Shown here: piece after piece, positions 1-8,274 of the stretch
Layout of the letters: each line of letters starts with the position of its first letter
How positions within the stretch are numbered: the stretch's first letter is position 1
From: Citrifermentans bremense R1
GTDB taxonomy: Bacteria > Desulfobacterota > Desulfuromonadia > Geobacterales > Geobacteraceae
DNA: 46,269 nucleotides
Direction: 5' to 3'
Assembly: GCF_000426865.1 (NCBI RefSeq)
Contig: NZ_AUGE01000029.1
Coordinates: 1-46,269 of the forward strand
Notes under the pieces: model-generated
The model's database searches: none
The model's input: the letters and a program-made list of their open reading frames with translations, nothing else
What the model was told of the DNA's origin: nothing
Position numbers and translations under genes: made by a program

Positions 1-407
1 TTGTAAAAGAGCAAAAATCACGACAACAGCAGTTCAGCAAACGTCAGCAAAGGCTGTTGCTGACATCCGCCGCTTTATTTCAACGGCCTGCTAGATTGTC
101 TCTATGCGGGGCGGGGGTTGGTACATCGGCCTGTGCGCCTGGTGGGAGTCGGCTGAACATTTGGGATTATGTTCGGGAACCGTTTTTTCGGCGGTTGGGG
201 GGGGAGGCCTAGTATAGTTGCGGTTTCAGCGTCGGGCCTTGTGCCTACTATTCATTTTTTGTAATTATATTATAGCGTCAGATTTGATATCTGTCAATTA
301 TAAATGTCATACTTATATATATTATACGTACAGTCACACCGCTCCATCACCAAAAGTCTCCCATCAGTTGCAGAAGACAAGGTCGCAGTAAAAATTAACT
401 TACTGGA
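1..407. other. Intergenic, no supported gene
   Basis: No open frame here has a convincing ribosome-binding site or recognisable protein. Composition is mixed: a G-rich patch near 110-215 and an AT-rich stretch at 250-330. It lies just upstream of the decayed cytochrome gene. Confidence 0.5.
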
Positions 408-452
408 ATGGCAAATGAAGGTCTTGCAGATAGGAGGGCAGGGAATCGAGGT

Positions 453-1090
453 ATGGAGGCTCATTATGCGGGCTTTTGTCACTTCATTTTGTCTGCAGTG
501 CTTTTCGCTGTCCCAGCATTTGCGTTTCATTCTGGTGGTGTCGGCGCCTGCGAAGGTTGCCATTCCATGCACAATTCGGTGGGTGGTTCGGTAAACGTGG
601 TTAATGCCGCGCAGTATCACTCGGGGCCGTACCTGCTGAGGGCTCAAAATGCATCGTGTGCCTGCCTCAATTGCCACCAATCGCCCTACAACGTTGGCCC
701 GCATTTTCTTATTTCAACAGTTGGGAATTTTTTCGTAGGGATTGATTCGGCTCCGGCCAACCTACCCCCCCAGTGGCGACTTTGGCTCGTTGAGGATGGG
801 GGCTGGCGGAATTCCGAGATATTTTGCCTGCAAATAGCGACCGCCATGGCCACAACATCATTTGTGAGGATTTTGTATACACCCGGACGAGGTACAGAGT
901 TTTGCGCCAGGCGACGATTACCCGGCAACTAGGTTGGCCTGCACCTCCTGTCACGCCCCCCCACGGCCATTTCCGACGACTGGCCGACGGGACATAAAAA
1001 CAGCTAGGGATAATGCTGGCATCCCGCCTATCTGTCGCGCACCGGGTTCTTACGGCGAATCGCATCGACCTCACCGGTGTCCCATTCACC
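453..1090 (+). pseudogene. Decayed multihaem c-type cytochrome
   Basis: The first frame (ATG at 453; an alternative in-frame start lies at 408) encodes a signal peptide ending near AVPAFA, followed by two haem motifs, CEGCH and CLNCH. The frame then breaks more than once. Reading across frames recovers SDRHGHNI near 835-855, an aligned FAPGDDYPA segment, and a third haem motif, CTSCH, near 941-955 followed by an HG. This order (signal peptide, CxxCH pairs, GHNI, CxSCHxPHG) is typical of exported Geobacter multihaem cytochromes used in respiratory electron transfer. At least three frame changes and a stop show the gene is broken, although sequencing error in the C and G runs could explain one or two. 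The 3' limit is uncertain. Confidence 0.75.
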
Positions 1091-1225
1091 GATGGCAGAT
1101 ACTCATCAGCAGAAGTTTATCGACTCCATGGCACAGATTGCCAGCACTGGCGCAACTTTAGCATTGCGCTCCATTCGCTGCATTTACAGGCATTACAACA
1201 CATATTGTTTATTTTGTCAAGCTAA

Positions 1226-1275
1226 GTTACTGATTTTATTATATTTTTATTGACATTCCGAAAAATATCAGTAAC
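1226..1275. promoter_or_regulatory. Promoter-like box inside a 9-bp inverted repeat
   Basis: GTTACTGAT at 1226-1234 is exactly repeated in inverted form (ATCAGTAAC) at 1267-1275. A perfect TTGACA lies between them at 1250-1255. A good -10 box is not clear. The arrangement suggests an operator around the promoter of the downstream phage-like replication gene. This is inference from position and symmetry only. Confidence 0.35.
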
Positions 1276-1328
1276 CATACGTCATACATTCAAATCAAAT
1301 TTCCCCTCAAACATGAAAGGAGAAGAAG

Positions 1329-2150
1329 ATGCATTGGAGAGAATTAATTGGACGGGACATCGATGGCCATTGGCAAATGGGACGCGAGATAGTCAAGTTT
1401 TGCGGTGATTATCATACAGCGTCTCTTCTATCACAACTGCTCTATTGGCGAGGAAAAACTAAAAACAAAGCGGGCTGGCTGTACAAAACCGACGAAGAAT
1501 GGCTCGATGAATTATTTCTCTCAAGGGCTAAATTGGTCAAGGCCCGCAATAAACTAAGAGAAATGGGGGTGCTCGAAACCAAAACTGGCGGCAATCGGAA
1601 CAAAACCCATTATCTGCTAAAAATTGATGCTCTCAAAGATCTTTTTCCACTTGCTGATACAGATAATAATAATGCTGTAAGACTTATAGTAAATTACCTG
1701 AACCATTTAACAGGATACAATTTCGAGGTATCTGATAGCAGTACTTACAATAAAATCAACCAAAGAGTTATTAGCCATGGCATAACCGCTTGTATAAACG
1801 TTGTATTTCACATGCACTGCGAATGGTCTTCATCCACGATGGAAAGAAATTTAAGACCATCTACGCTATTTGGAACAAAATTCACAGAATACTTAAGTAT
1901 TTCTGATTACATTAAAAAAGAAGCTGATACAACCGCACTCATACTTGACGAAATAATGACGATAGAAAATGATTTTAATTTTTATGAATACGGAATCAGT
2001 ATCATAACCGGTGAAAACTTTGTCGATATTGCCACCGACAATGAGGTAGACCCGGACATACCTCACCCCACCCACCAGGATAAATCCATTAGTAGCTATG
2101 ATTATTGTTCAGGAGAATTCCTAGATGACGATTTTATAATTGGGCCTTAA
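1329..2150 (+). CDS. Phage replication/DnaD-like protein with phage conserved C-terminal domain
   Basis: 273 aa, with AAAGGAGAAGA directly upstream of the ATG. Residues about 15-100 form a winged-helix-like segment (LLSQLLYWRG, then KTDEEWLDELFLSRAKLVKARNKLREMG, then a basic tract), as in phage replisome-organiser and DnaD-like proteins that act at an origin. Residues about 120-200 fit the 'conserved phage C-terminal' family (phg_2220_C): a LIVNYLN start, ITACINVVFHMHCEW, then RPSTLFGTKFTEYL. The acidic tail after about 215 is unassigned. Codon use is AT-rich, unlike the chromosome to the right, so it is probably mobile-element cargo. No other replication gene is visible nearby, so it may be an orphan of an eroded prophage or plasmid. 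The exact function is unproven. Confidence 0.7.
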   Translation: MHWRELIGRDIDGHWQMGREIVKFCGDYHTASLLSQLLYWRGKTKNKAGWLYKTDEEWLDELFLSRAKLVKARNKLREMGVLETKTGGNRNKTHYLLKIDALKDLFPLADTDNNNAVRLIVNYLNHLTGYNFEVSDSSTYNKINQRVISHGITACINVVFHMHCEWSSSTMERNLRPSTLFGTKFTEYLSISDYIKKEADTTALILDEIMTIENDFNFYEYGISIITGENFVDIATDNEVDPDIPHPTHQDKSISSYDYCSGEFLDDDFIIGP

Positions 2151-3547
2151 TGCCTAGAGTGGTTAATTGTTTCCACTGATTGGACACCAGCATTCCACAC
2201 GACGGTTCACGGTAAAAATCATACTAGTTTGATATTTTTCGCAAACCAAGTTGCGTAATTCGTCAATCTGAATTGGCATTATAAACAAACTGGAATCGCA
2301 TATTCCTGCAATCTATAGCAGAGAGTACTCCAGAAGATTACTGCAGATATTTCGCAGAGGAGTACAACAACACTGGCCGCTGATATTGTACACATTTATC
2401 TTTGTCGGCAAAAGCTAAACCGCAATGCCGGCAGAACATGATTTCGTCGCGAACAGCCCGGTTCTGCTTCGCCGGATTTCCAATTTTTAAAGCAAAAAAC
2501 CAGTTAAGGAAAATCAACACCAGTTAAGTCAGTCTGGCCGATAAGGATAAAATCCTATAGGACAAACCTCCTTTATCGGCATAATCCTCATTATCGTGGG
2601 CGGAGGCTCTTGCGGAGCCCAGCTAATAATCAGAACAACCCAGAGACACAGACAAACCAAACAGCAAACACCAATAGCAAACACCAATAGCTCCGAGGTG
2701 GTATCATCTCGCAACGCTCGATATCGCCAACAGTTCGGCTACGCCGGATTCAGACAAAGCCAAAAAGGCCAGAAATGCCCTCTGATGGCATCAAAACAGC
2801 TCATGGCTGTATTGCACCTTGCCGTTGATTCAGAGCAACTTCTGGCCCATAGCGACGCATTGGACACCTCCAGCGATGATGCCATATCCCTCAACCTTCG
2901 ATTGTCGGCATAAAAATCAAAATCTGTCGCCGCCGGGAAATTTGGTTGGCAGGCCAATCCGTTGCCTGAAATTCCTCATCAGCGGCCAATTCGCGTCACC
3001 AGAAGCACCAAAAGAACCACGGATAGCCTACGGTTTACGCTGGCTGCAAAAAAACGCTGTAGCGCAAATTTAAGCGTTTACTGAGCCGGCAAAAAAATGA
3101 TCGCCGGGTTTGCGCCTTGCCGCCTTGCCGCCTTGCTGGTTTGCTGGTTTGCGAATTTGCGGACTATCTGGTTGCGAGATTTCTGGCAAGGGGGATTTTA
3201 ACGTTTTGCAGGTCTGCGGGTTTCACCCGACTTGAAGTCCGGTTTTCCCCATGACGATTTCTTTGTCTAGCAAGAATAAATACAAAGTTTCTTTGTGTAT
3301 GTATCGAAATAGCAAGAGTTGGGTCTGGCAAGGGTGACGAAAAACCTCGTAATTGCAAAGCAATAACGCAGGTCTTGTCAACCTCCCCATGACGATTTGC
3401 TAGTAAGAATTCTGCAAGGAACGTATTGGGAAATTCCTCGGGCAAGACTTGAAAAACAAAGCCTACCAAAAACGACCCCTCCCTTTTCGAGTCTGGGAGG
3501 GATGGCTATCTGCGAGAGGCCCAGAAACCGGGGTCTCGGAATCTGTC
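2151..3547. other. Gene-poor decayed stretch
   Basis: No frame of convincing length or composition. On the minus strand two short frames could be remnants: one with a single hydrophobic helix at 2529-2714, and a zinc-ribbon-like start (MFCRHCG) at about 2338-2439 with too few cysteines for a complete ribbon. On the minus strand around 2739-2957, protein-like text is spread over more than one frame. I regard the segment as eroded former coding DNA. Confidence 0.45.
3116..3170. repeat. Degenerate 8-bp tandem repeat
   Basis: About six to seven consecutive 8-bp units drift from GCCTTGCC through GGTTTGCT to AATTTGCG. They lie in the gene-poor stretch. No function can be read from them; slippage is the likely origin. 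Confidence 0.6.
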
Positions 3548-3721
3548 TCACCCCCCGCGGAGGCGGGACGGAGCTGCAATAAACTGTCGGAGACTCTCCT
3601 TAACTTCTGATGCAGCCACCCAGTCGGTGGCCACACCGGACAGATCCTGCGTCGAGTAACGCAGGCCAGCCTGTAAAAGCCTCACCATAAAGCCGCCGTT
3701 CCATATAGCCTGATTCACCAT
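3548..3721 (-). CDS. Possible small hypothetical protein
   Basis: A 57-aa frame starting at ATG 3721, with no strong ribosome-binding site. The predicted peptide has an amphipathic, protein-like composition (for example GLRYSTQDLSGVATDW) and no recognised domain. It could be a real small gene, a fragment of a former one, or chance. Confidence 0.22.
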   Translation of the reverse strand: MVNQAIWNGGFMVRLLQAGLRYSTQDLSGVATDWVAASEVKESLRQFIAAPSRLRGG

Positions 3722-3784
3722 AAAGCTCGGGCCTCTAAGGGAAAGACTGGCGAGCGTGGAGCGTAATTTTTAAGAAAAAATCGT

Positions 3785-3823
3785 CTAAAAGTTTAGGTTA
3801 AACTCAACTTTTAGGCTTTTTTT
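3785..3823 (+). terminator. Terminator-like hairpin
   Basis: CTAAAAGTT (3785-3793) pairs with AACTTTTAG (3806-3814) and is followed by GCTTTTTTT. The stem is 9 bp with a 12-nt loop. No plus-strand gene clearly precedes it, so it may serve a lost gene. Confidence 0.5.
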
Positions 3824-3987
3824 CGTAAAAAAACAGCTCAGCGTAGCCAGTCCCGATAAATCCTCATGTTTTCGCTCGTGTTTTGACTCTAGGTTGTTGA
3901 TCCTATTCGTGTTTTGACTCACCGGAGGAGTGGGCCTGGGCTGTTCACAAAGCCTGGCCAGCGACGGGCGAATCGAAGGCCCGCCAA

Positions 3988-4097
3988 CGTAGCCCCCTGT
4001 GGGCGAGAATTCACCTCGAGTCATTTTCGGGTCTGCCTCTGTGAGTTTGCTCCATTTCGGGTTGAGCTTCTGGACGTAGCCGCCTGCTGGCGGAGTG
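3988..4097. repeat. Imperfect direct repeat within a decayed minus-strand frame
   Basis: A CGTAGCC-CCTG-GGCG motif occurs near 3990 and again near 4076. On the minus strand both copies encode GGYV within one open frame running from about 4090 to 3785 without a convincing start. This looks like the remains of a repeat-containing gene. Confidence 0.3.
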
Positions 4098-4135
4098 GAT
4101 CTTAGCGGTCACCTTGACAATATCGGACACTGACA

Positions 4136-4306
4136 CTAAATAGCATCGAGCGAGGACTGGACAGAGGCCAGGAACCACAGACCGGAGATGCCCATACAGC
4201 CCAGACAGCGACCAACGGGAGCGCCCACCGGTCTGTGAATTCCGTGCCGGCGGCCAGAACGAGCGAGAGAATCAAAAGGAGGGTAAAGAGGAGGGGGCTT
4301 TAGGGC
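4136..4306 (-). pseudogene. Frameshifted small membrane protein
   Basis: One minus-strand frame begins with a hydrophobic stretch (LFTLLLILSLVLAAGTEF, then RWALPLVAVWAVW). A neighbouring frame continues as GISGLWFLASVQSSL up to a stop at 4136. Joined by one frame change, the two give a plausible two-helix membrane protein of about 55 residues. No ribosome-binding site or clear start was found. A sequencing error could also explain the break. The family is unknown; small phage membrane proteins such as holins look similar, but this is not evidence of one. Confidence 0.35.
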
Positions 4307-4377
4307 ATGTCTTGGTGCCCCGCGAGGAAAAAAAGTCCTTCAATGTGCACAAAAGCTCCAGTTCGGAGCAAAAAATG

Positions 4378-4640
4378 GTTTTTGATGTGATCGAAATGCT
4401 AATAATAAGAAGAAAAGGGGTACATCAATAAACACATTATCCATGTTTCTCTATAAAGATGTTTTTGGTACCATTAAAATGCTGAAACGAGTACATCAAA
4501 GGCAACAAAACTGATCATTTTGCCCAAAATATAGTTTTTGATGGTATAGGCCAGATAAAACGAGCACATCAATGTGTCACAAATCGTACATTATAGCTTA
4601 AACGTTGTTTTTGATGGTACCAAGGCGTGTACTCAAACGG
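4378..4640. repeat. Array of four imperfect palindromic repeats
   Basis: Four related units begin GTTTTTG(A/G)TG at 4378, 4461, 4534 and 4607. The first three end in (G/C)ACATCAA, giving spans of 51, 39 and 39 bp; the fourth has a degenerate right end. The ends of each unit are inverted relative to each other (TTGATG...CATCAA), and the middles differ. The gaps between units are 32, 34 and 34 bp. The array lies immediately past the 3' end of the integrase gene. Candidates are recombinase arm sites, iteron-like replication sites or operators; the sequence does not decide. Confidence 0.65.
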
Positions 4641-4656
4641 GAGCTTGTTGACGTTG

Positions 4657-6153
4657 TTATGGCTGTATTTTCCTCTCCTGCTGGGCGATGCATTCCCGTT
4701 CCTCTATTTGCTGCTGGGAGTACGAATCGTCGATTTCGTCCCAGATGTCCTCATTCACATAGCCCTGAAAAAACTCTTCCCGACGTTCCATCTCCGCTGC
4801 CCACTCGGCTTCCAGGTCAGGATCTTTAACGTGGTCAATCCAACTATCGAGCCGATTGAGCGGCTCAATGTGCGCCTGCGGTGACCGCAGACTCTCGATG
4901 TACCGCTCCGTTATTTGCAACGATGAGTGGCCCAGCAGTCTGCTAATAGTAACCGTCGGAGTTGTCTCGGCTAGCGCCGACCCGAAGACATGCCTCAAAC
5001 CATGGAAAACTGCATCCAGAGATGTATCCACTGCGACCGGTTCAGGTAGAGGCTCCAATCCCTGCGCGACCAGTTCTGCATTGATTTTTGCGCGTTTGGT
5101 TACCGACTTTTTGTCCATCCGCACTCGCAACTTGGCTTCAGCGAGAATATTAAGCCAAGACTCATTTAGGGACTTCCATTGATGGGTTTGTCTTTTATTA
5201 GGAGTGGGATTGTAGAACACCCACGGGACATCTGGACGCCGGACAGCCAGCCGCTCCTCTAATATCCGTTTTATCGGCGCAGAAAGTGGAAGCACGTGCT
5301 CGCCTCCCCCAGGTTTTTTGGGCGGGGTCTTTATCTCGTTCCGCTGAAAATCTATTTGATCCCAGGTGAGGCCATAGATGCGCGATGCGCGGTAACCAGT
5401 CACGACAGCAAATCTAATAATATCGCATAGATGTAAATTTCTTTGGTGGGCGACATCCAACAGACTGTGCAGTTGCTCTTTTGTGTATGCCCTTTTAGTT
5501 TTGCTCGGTTCCGGCATCCTTTTAACGGACATATAAAGGTGATCGAGTTGCTCTTGAGGATAGGTTCCTTTGCTGACTGCGTAGCCAAGCGATTTTGTAA
5601 TGTAGGTTCGGTAGCGGTTTTTGGTCGCGCCAGCTAGGCTGAGAGAGCTGAGGAATCTCGATACGACGTTAGAGTCGATGTCAGCGACCCGGTAGCTGCC
5701 GATGGGGATGCCAGGGATAATCTCAAATCGAGCGAACCTGTGAAGATTATACCGTTCTTCCGACATACTGGTAAGGTGAGAGATGGATGCAAGATAACCA
5801 ACATGTTCCATATCCAACAATTCCTGATACGTCGCGTTGAGGAGCCGCTCAGCATCAGAGAGTTGTGCCTCGATAATGGCAACGTCGGGTCGCATATGAA
5901 TCTTGCGAAGGGCCTTGGCTTCTGCCCTTTTTCGGGTCACGAGGATTTCTGCAACAGCAACGTTGTCCGTGTCGGCAGATTCCCGGATGCGTCTACCGAC
6001 GTGGTCAGTGTAGGCAATCCAAAGCTTACCGTTGTTCCGCCAGACGCCGGCCGGGAGTTTGTCGACACCAGTCTTCTTTTTTGTTTTTTTGGGTGTTTTT
6101 AGGGTGGGGGACTTCTTTTTAGCAGAACCAATTTCGTGGGTTGAAGATGACAT
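4657..6153 (-). CDS. Tyrosine site-specific recombinase (integrase)
   Basis: 498 aa. ATG at 6153 is preferred over an upstream TTG because AGGGG lies 8 nt before it. The N-terminus is lysine-rich. A central core-binding-like domain (about 130-225) is followed by a catalytic domain with the family's motif order: GYRASR (first Arg), HGLRH (His-x-x-Arg), LLGHSS, and ERYIES supplying the nucleophilic Tyr. The C-terminal 70 residues are acidic. The gene begins 127 bp from the 3' end of tRNA-Leu and points away from it, the usual position for an island or prophage integrase acting at a tRNA attachment site. The full motif set suggests it could still be active, although the nearby cargo is decayed. 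Confidence 0.9.
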   Translation of the reverse strand: MSSSTHEIGSAKKKSPTLKTPKKTKKKTGVDKLPAGVWRNNGKLWIAYTDHVGRRIRESADTDNVAVAEILVTRKRAEAKALRKIHMRPDVAIIEAQLSDAERLLNATYQELLDMEHVGYLASISHLTSMSEERYNLHRFARFEIIPGIPIGSYRVADIDSNVVSRFLSSLSLAGATKNRYRTYITKSLGYAVSKGTYPQEQLDHLYMSVKRMPEPSKTKRAYTKEQLHSLLDVAHQRNLHLCDIIRFAVVTGYRASRIYGLTWDQIDFQRNEIKTPPKKPGGGEHVLPLSAPIKRILEERLAVRRPDVPWVFYNPTPNKRQTHQWKSLNESWLNILAEAKLRVRMDKKSVTKRAKINAELVAQGLEPLPEPVAVDTSLDAVFHGLRHVFGSALAETTPTVTISRLLGHSSLQITERYIESLRSPQAHIEPLNRLDSWIDHVKDPDLEAEWAAEMERREEFFQGYVNEDIWDEIDDSYSQQQIEERECIAQQERKIQP

Positions 6154-6193
6154 GATTTTACCCCTGAAAAGCAAAAAAAAAATCTACAGGAGA

Positions 6194-6223
6194 AAAATTG
6201 TCATAAAATTGTCATAATGTCAA
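6194..6223 (-). promoter_or_regulatory. Tandem 11-bp repeats and TTGACA upstream of integrase
   Basis: AAAATTGTCAT occurs twice head-to-tail at 6194-6204 and 6205-6215. Read on the minus strand, a TTGACA box lies at 6218-6223. The repeats fall between the -35 box and the gene, where an operator or excisionase/integrase arm site would be expected. The matching -10 box is weak. Confidence 0.35.
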
Positions 6224-6279
6224 CGAAAGTTTCGTAGTAGATTCAAGCCATAACTTCAGCTAAACAATTGATTTCGAAC

Positions 6280-6364
6280 TGGTGCGAGAGAGGGGACTTG
6301 AACCCCTATTCCGTGAGGAGCCAGATCCTAAGTCTGGTGCGTCTGCCAATTCCGCCACTCTCGC
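6280..6364 (-). tRNA. tRNA-Leu (UAG)
   Basis: 85 nt including an encoded CCA. The acceptor GCGAGAG pairs with CTCTCGC. The anticodon stem CCAGA/TCTGG encloses the loop CTTAGGA (anticodon UAG), and a long variable arm follows as expected for tRNA-Leu. It is the last gene of the cluster. Its 3' end faces the integrase and is the probable attachment site. Confidence 0.95.
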
Positions 6365-6380
6365 GAAGATAAAACAGCAA

Positions 6381-6400
6381 ACCCCGCTATTAAACGGGGT
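6381..6400 (-). terminator. Small GC hairpin between tRNA-His and tRNA-Leu
   Basis: ACCCCG (6381-6386) pairs with CGGGGT (6395-6400) around an 8-nt loop. On the minus strand TTGCTGTTTT follows, a weak T-rich tail. It may be a weak terminator or a processing signal. Confidence 0.35.
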
Positions 6401-6411
6401 CTGTGGTTATT

Positions 6412-6488
6412 TGGGGTGGATAGTGGGGATCGAACCCACGTATGAACGAGTCACAGTCGTTTGTGTTAACCGCTTCACCATATCCACC
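6412..6488 (-). tRNA. tRNA-His (GUG)
   Basis: The acceptor GTGGATA/TATCCAC carries an encoded extra G at position -1 opposite C73, the hallmark of tRNA-His, and CCA is encoded. The anticodon loop CTGTGAC gives GUG. Confidence 0.95.
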
Positions 6489-6499
6489 ATATTCAATTT

Positions 6500-6576
6500 T
6501 GGTACGCCTGAGAGGGTTCGAACCTCTGACCTACGGCTTAGAAGGCCGTTGCTCTATCCAACTGAGCTACAGGCGC
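6500..6576 (-). tRNA. tRNA-Arg (UCU)
   Basis: 77 nt with encoded CCA. The anticodon stem ACGGC/GCCGT encloses the loop CTTCTAA (anticodon UCU). D- and T-arms are canonical. Confidence 0.95.
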
Positions 6577-6594
6577 AGAGAAAGCTGCAATGAG

Positions 6595-6672
6595 TGGTCG
6601 GGGTGAGAGGATTCGAACCTCCGGCCCCCTGCTCCCAAGGCAGGTGCGCTAGCCAGGCTGCGCTACACCCCG
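6595..6672 (-). tRNA. tRNA-Pro (UGG)
   Basis: 78 nt with encoded CCA. The acceptor CGGGGTG/CACCCCG has the C1-G72 pair typical of bacterial tRNA-Pro. The anticodon loop CTTGGGA gives UGG. It is the first gene of the four-tRNA transcript. Confidence 0.95.
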
Positions 6673-6686
6673 ATTCAAGAAGCACG

Positions 6687-6715
6687 TTTATAGCACAGCA
6701 TTTACGGCTGTGCAA
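6687..6715 (-). promoter_or_regulatory. Sigma-70-type promoter of the tRNA cluster
   Basis: On the minus strand TTGCAC (6710-6715) and TATAAA (6687-6692) are separated by exactly 17 nt and end 14 bp before the tRNA-Pro gene. It should drive all four tRNAs. Confidence 0.7.
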
Positions 6716-6853
6716 GCAGATTTTTCCCGTAAACAGCAAAACGAATTGACTCAAACAATACAAACACTAAAAGGCGCTTTCACAGGGATGAAAGGAATAA
6801 ACCTGTTAGAGAATCTTTTTTTGTTGTCTTGATTTTCTTTGCGCCTTTTCGTC

Positions 6854-7459
6854 TTAGCGTGAGACGTCTTCCCGTTTTTGCAGCGCCTCTTTGAGCATCT
6901 GCATGGCGCGACCGCGGTGGCTGATGGTGTTCTTGATCTCCATCGGAAGTTCGGAGAAGGTCTGCCCGTGCTCGGGAACCAGAAAGAGCGGATCGTAGCC
7001 GAACCCCCCCTCCCCGCGCGGCGCCTCCAGTATCTCCCCCTTCAGCATGCCGTCGAAGGTCTGGCAGCTTCCGTCTGGGAGGCAAAGGGCGATGACGCAG
7101 TGGAAGGCGCCGGTGCGCTCTTCGCGCGGCACTCCGGCCATTTCCTGCAAGAGGCGCGCGTTGTTGGCGGCGTCCCCGGCCCCCTCTCCGGCAAAGCGCG
7201 CCGAGTAGACGCCGGGGCGCCCCCCAAGGTGGTCGACGCAGAGCCCGGAATCGTCGGCCAAAACCGGTTTACCGGTGAAGAGCGCGGCGGAGCGGGCCTT
7301 TTTCAGGGCGTTCGCCTCGAAGCTGTCGCCGTCCTCCTCCACCTCGGGAAGCCCCGGGAAGTCAGCCGGGGAGAGGATGGTCTCCACCACCCCCTCCAGA
7401 AGCTTCTCGAATTCGCGCAGCTTCCCCTTGTTCCCCGACGCTACCAGGAGCTCTTTCAT
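6854..7459 (-). CDS. rdgB: XTP/dITP diphosphatase (HAM1/RdgB family)
   Basis: 201 aa, the usual family length. It hydrolyses non-canonical purine nucleoside triphosphates (XTP, dITP) to monophosphates, keeping deaminated bases out of DNA and RNA. Family signatures are present: [10 protein letters not shown] near the N-terminus for triphosphate binding, LADDSGL (about 67-73), GRPGVYSAR (80-88), GFGYDPLF (152-159) and the C-terminal SHRGRA (180-185). The start overlaps the end of rph by 4 bp, so the two are co-translated. The pairing rph-rdgB (RNA processing and nucleotide-pool cleaning) is common in bacteria. Cytoplasmic; confident call. Confidence 0.96.
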   Translation of the reverse strand: MKELLVASGNKGKLREFEKLLEGVVETILSPADFPGLPEVEEDGDSFEANALKKARSAALFTGKPVLADDSGLCVDHLGGRPGVYSARFAGEGAGDAANNARLLQEMAGVPREERTGAFHCVIALCLPDGSCQTFDGMLKGEILEAPRGEGGFGYDPLFLVPEHGQTFSELPMEIKNTISHRGRAMQMLKEALQKREDVSR

Positions 7460-8175
7460 GCCTGCAAAGCCTCCTGCTGAATCTCGAAGAGGCGGGAGAG
7501 GCCGAGCATCGCGTGGCTGCGCATGGCATCCATCTGGTCGAGCGTGAAAGGCTCCGCCTCGGCAGTCCCCTGCACCTCGACAAAGCGCATGGACGAGGTC
7601 ATCACGAAGTTCATGTCGACTTCAGCGGTGGAGTCCTCGGGGTAGTCGAGGTCGAGGAAGGGAACGCCGTCGACGATCCCGACGCTTACGGCGGCGACCG
7701 CCTCCCTGAGGGGGCTCTTCTCGAGTTCGCCGGCCTTGACCAGGTTCTGCAGGGCATCCGCCAGGGCCACGTAGGCGCCGGTGATGGAGGCGGTGCGGGT
7801 GCCGCCGTCGGCCTGGATCACGTCGCAGTCGATCACGATGGAGCGCTCGCCCAGAAGCTCCAGATCGACCACCGCGCGCAGCGACCTGCCGATCAGCCTC
7901 TGGATCTCGTGGGTGCGGCCGGAGAGTTTCCCCTTGGCAGATTCGCGCTGGTTCCTGGTGTGCGTGGCGCGCGGCAGCATGCAGTACTCCGCCGTGACCC
8001 AGCCGCTTCCCTTCCCTTTCAGAAACGAAGGCACCCTCGCCTCGACCGTTGCGTTGCAGATGACTTTGGTGTCCCCAAACTCGACCAGGACAGAGCCCTC
8101 GGCGTGCTTCAGGTAATTGCGGGTGATCCTAACTTCTCTCAGGGCGTTGGCCGCGCGGCCTTCTCTGCGTATCAT
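7456..8175 (-). CDS. rph: Ribonuclease PH
   Basis: 239 aa, matching the roughly 238 aa usual for RNase PH, a phosphate-dependent 3'-to-5' exoribonuclease that trims tRNA 3' ends. It shows the N-terminal [19 protein letters not shown] segment, the basic [20 protein letters not shown] stretch for phosphate and RNA binding, and the core [21 protein letters not shown] with its catalytic acids. It heads the rph-rdgB operon, transcribed in the same direction as the tRNA cluster downstream. In this organism all four nearby tRNAs encode CCA, which fits maturation by 3' trimming. Confidence 0.97.
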   Translation of the reverse strand: MIRREGRAANALREVRITRNYLKHAEGSVLVEFGDTKVICNATVEARVPSFLKGKGSGWVTAEYCMLPRATHTRNQRESAKGKLSGRTHEIQRLIGRSLRAVVDLELLGERSIVIDCDVIQADGGTRTASITGAYVALADALQNLVKAGELEKSPLREAVAAVSVGIVDGVPFLDLDYPEDSTAEVDMNFVMTSSMRFVEVQGTAEAEPFTLDQMDAMRSHAMLGLSRLFEIQQEALQA

Positions 8176-8274
8176 GATTCTCCATCCTCTCTGGGTATCA
8201 GGTTTTTAAACCAAAGCTTTTTTTGCGCTTTCCCCTGTGTCTTCCGTGAACCTCTGTGACCTCTGTGGTGAGCT

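Noticed and set aside
29-420. RNA gene near the left end
   Set aside because: Short complementary arms (GCTGTTG/CAACAGC) do not form a recognisable known RNA structure.
4378-4640. CRISPR array
   Set aside because: Spacing is regular, but the 'repeat' centres are not conserved between units, and no cas genes are in the window.
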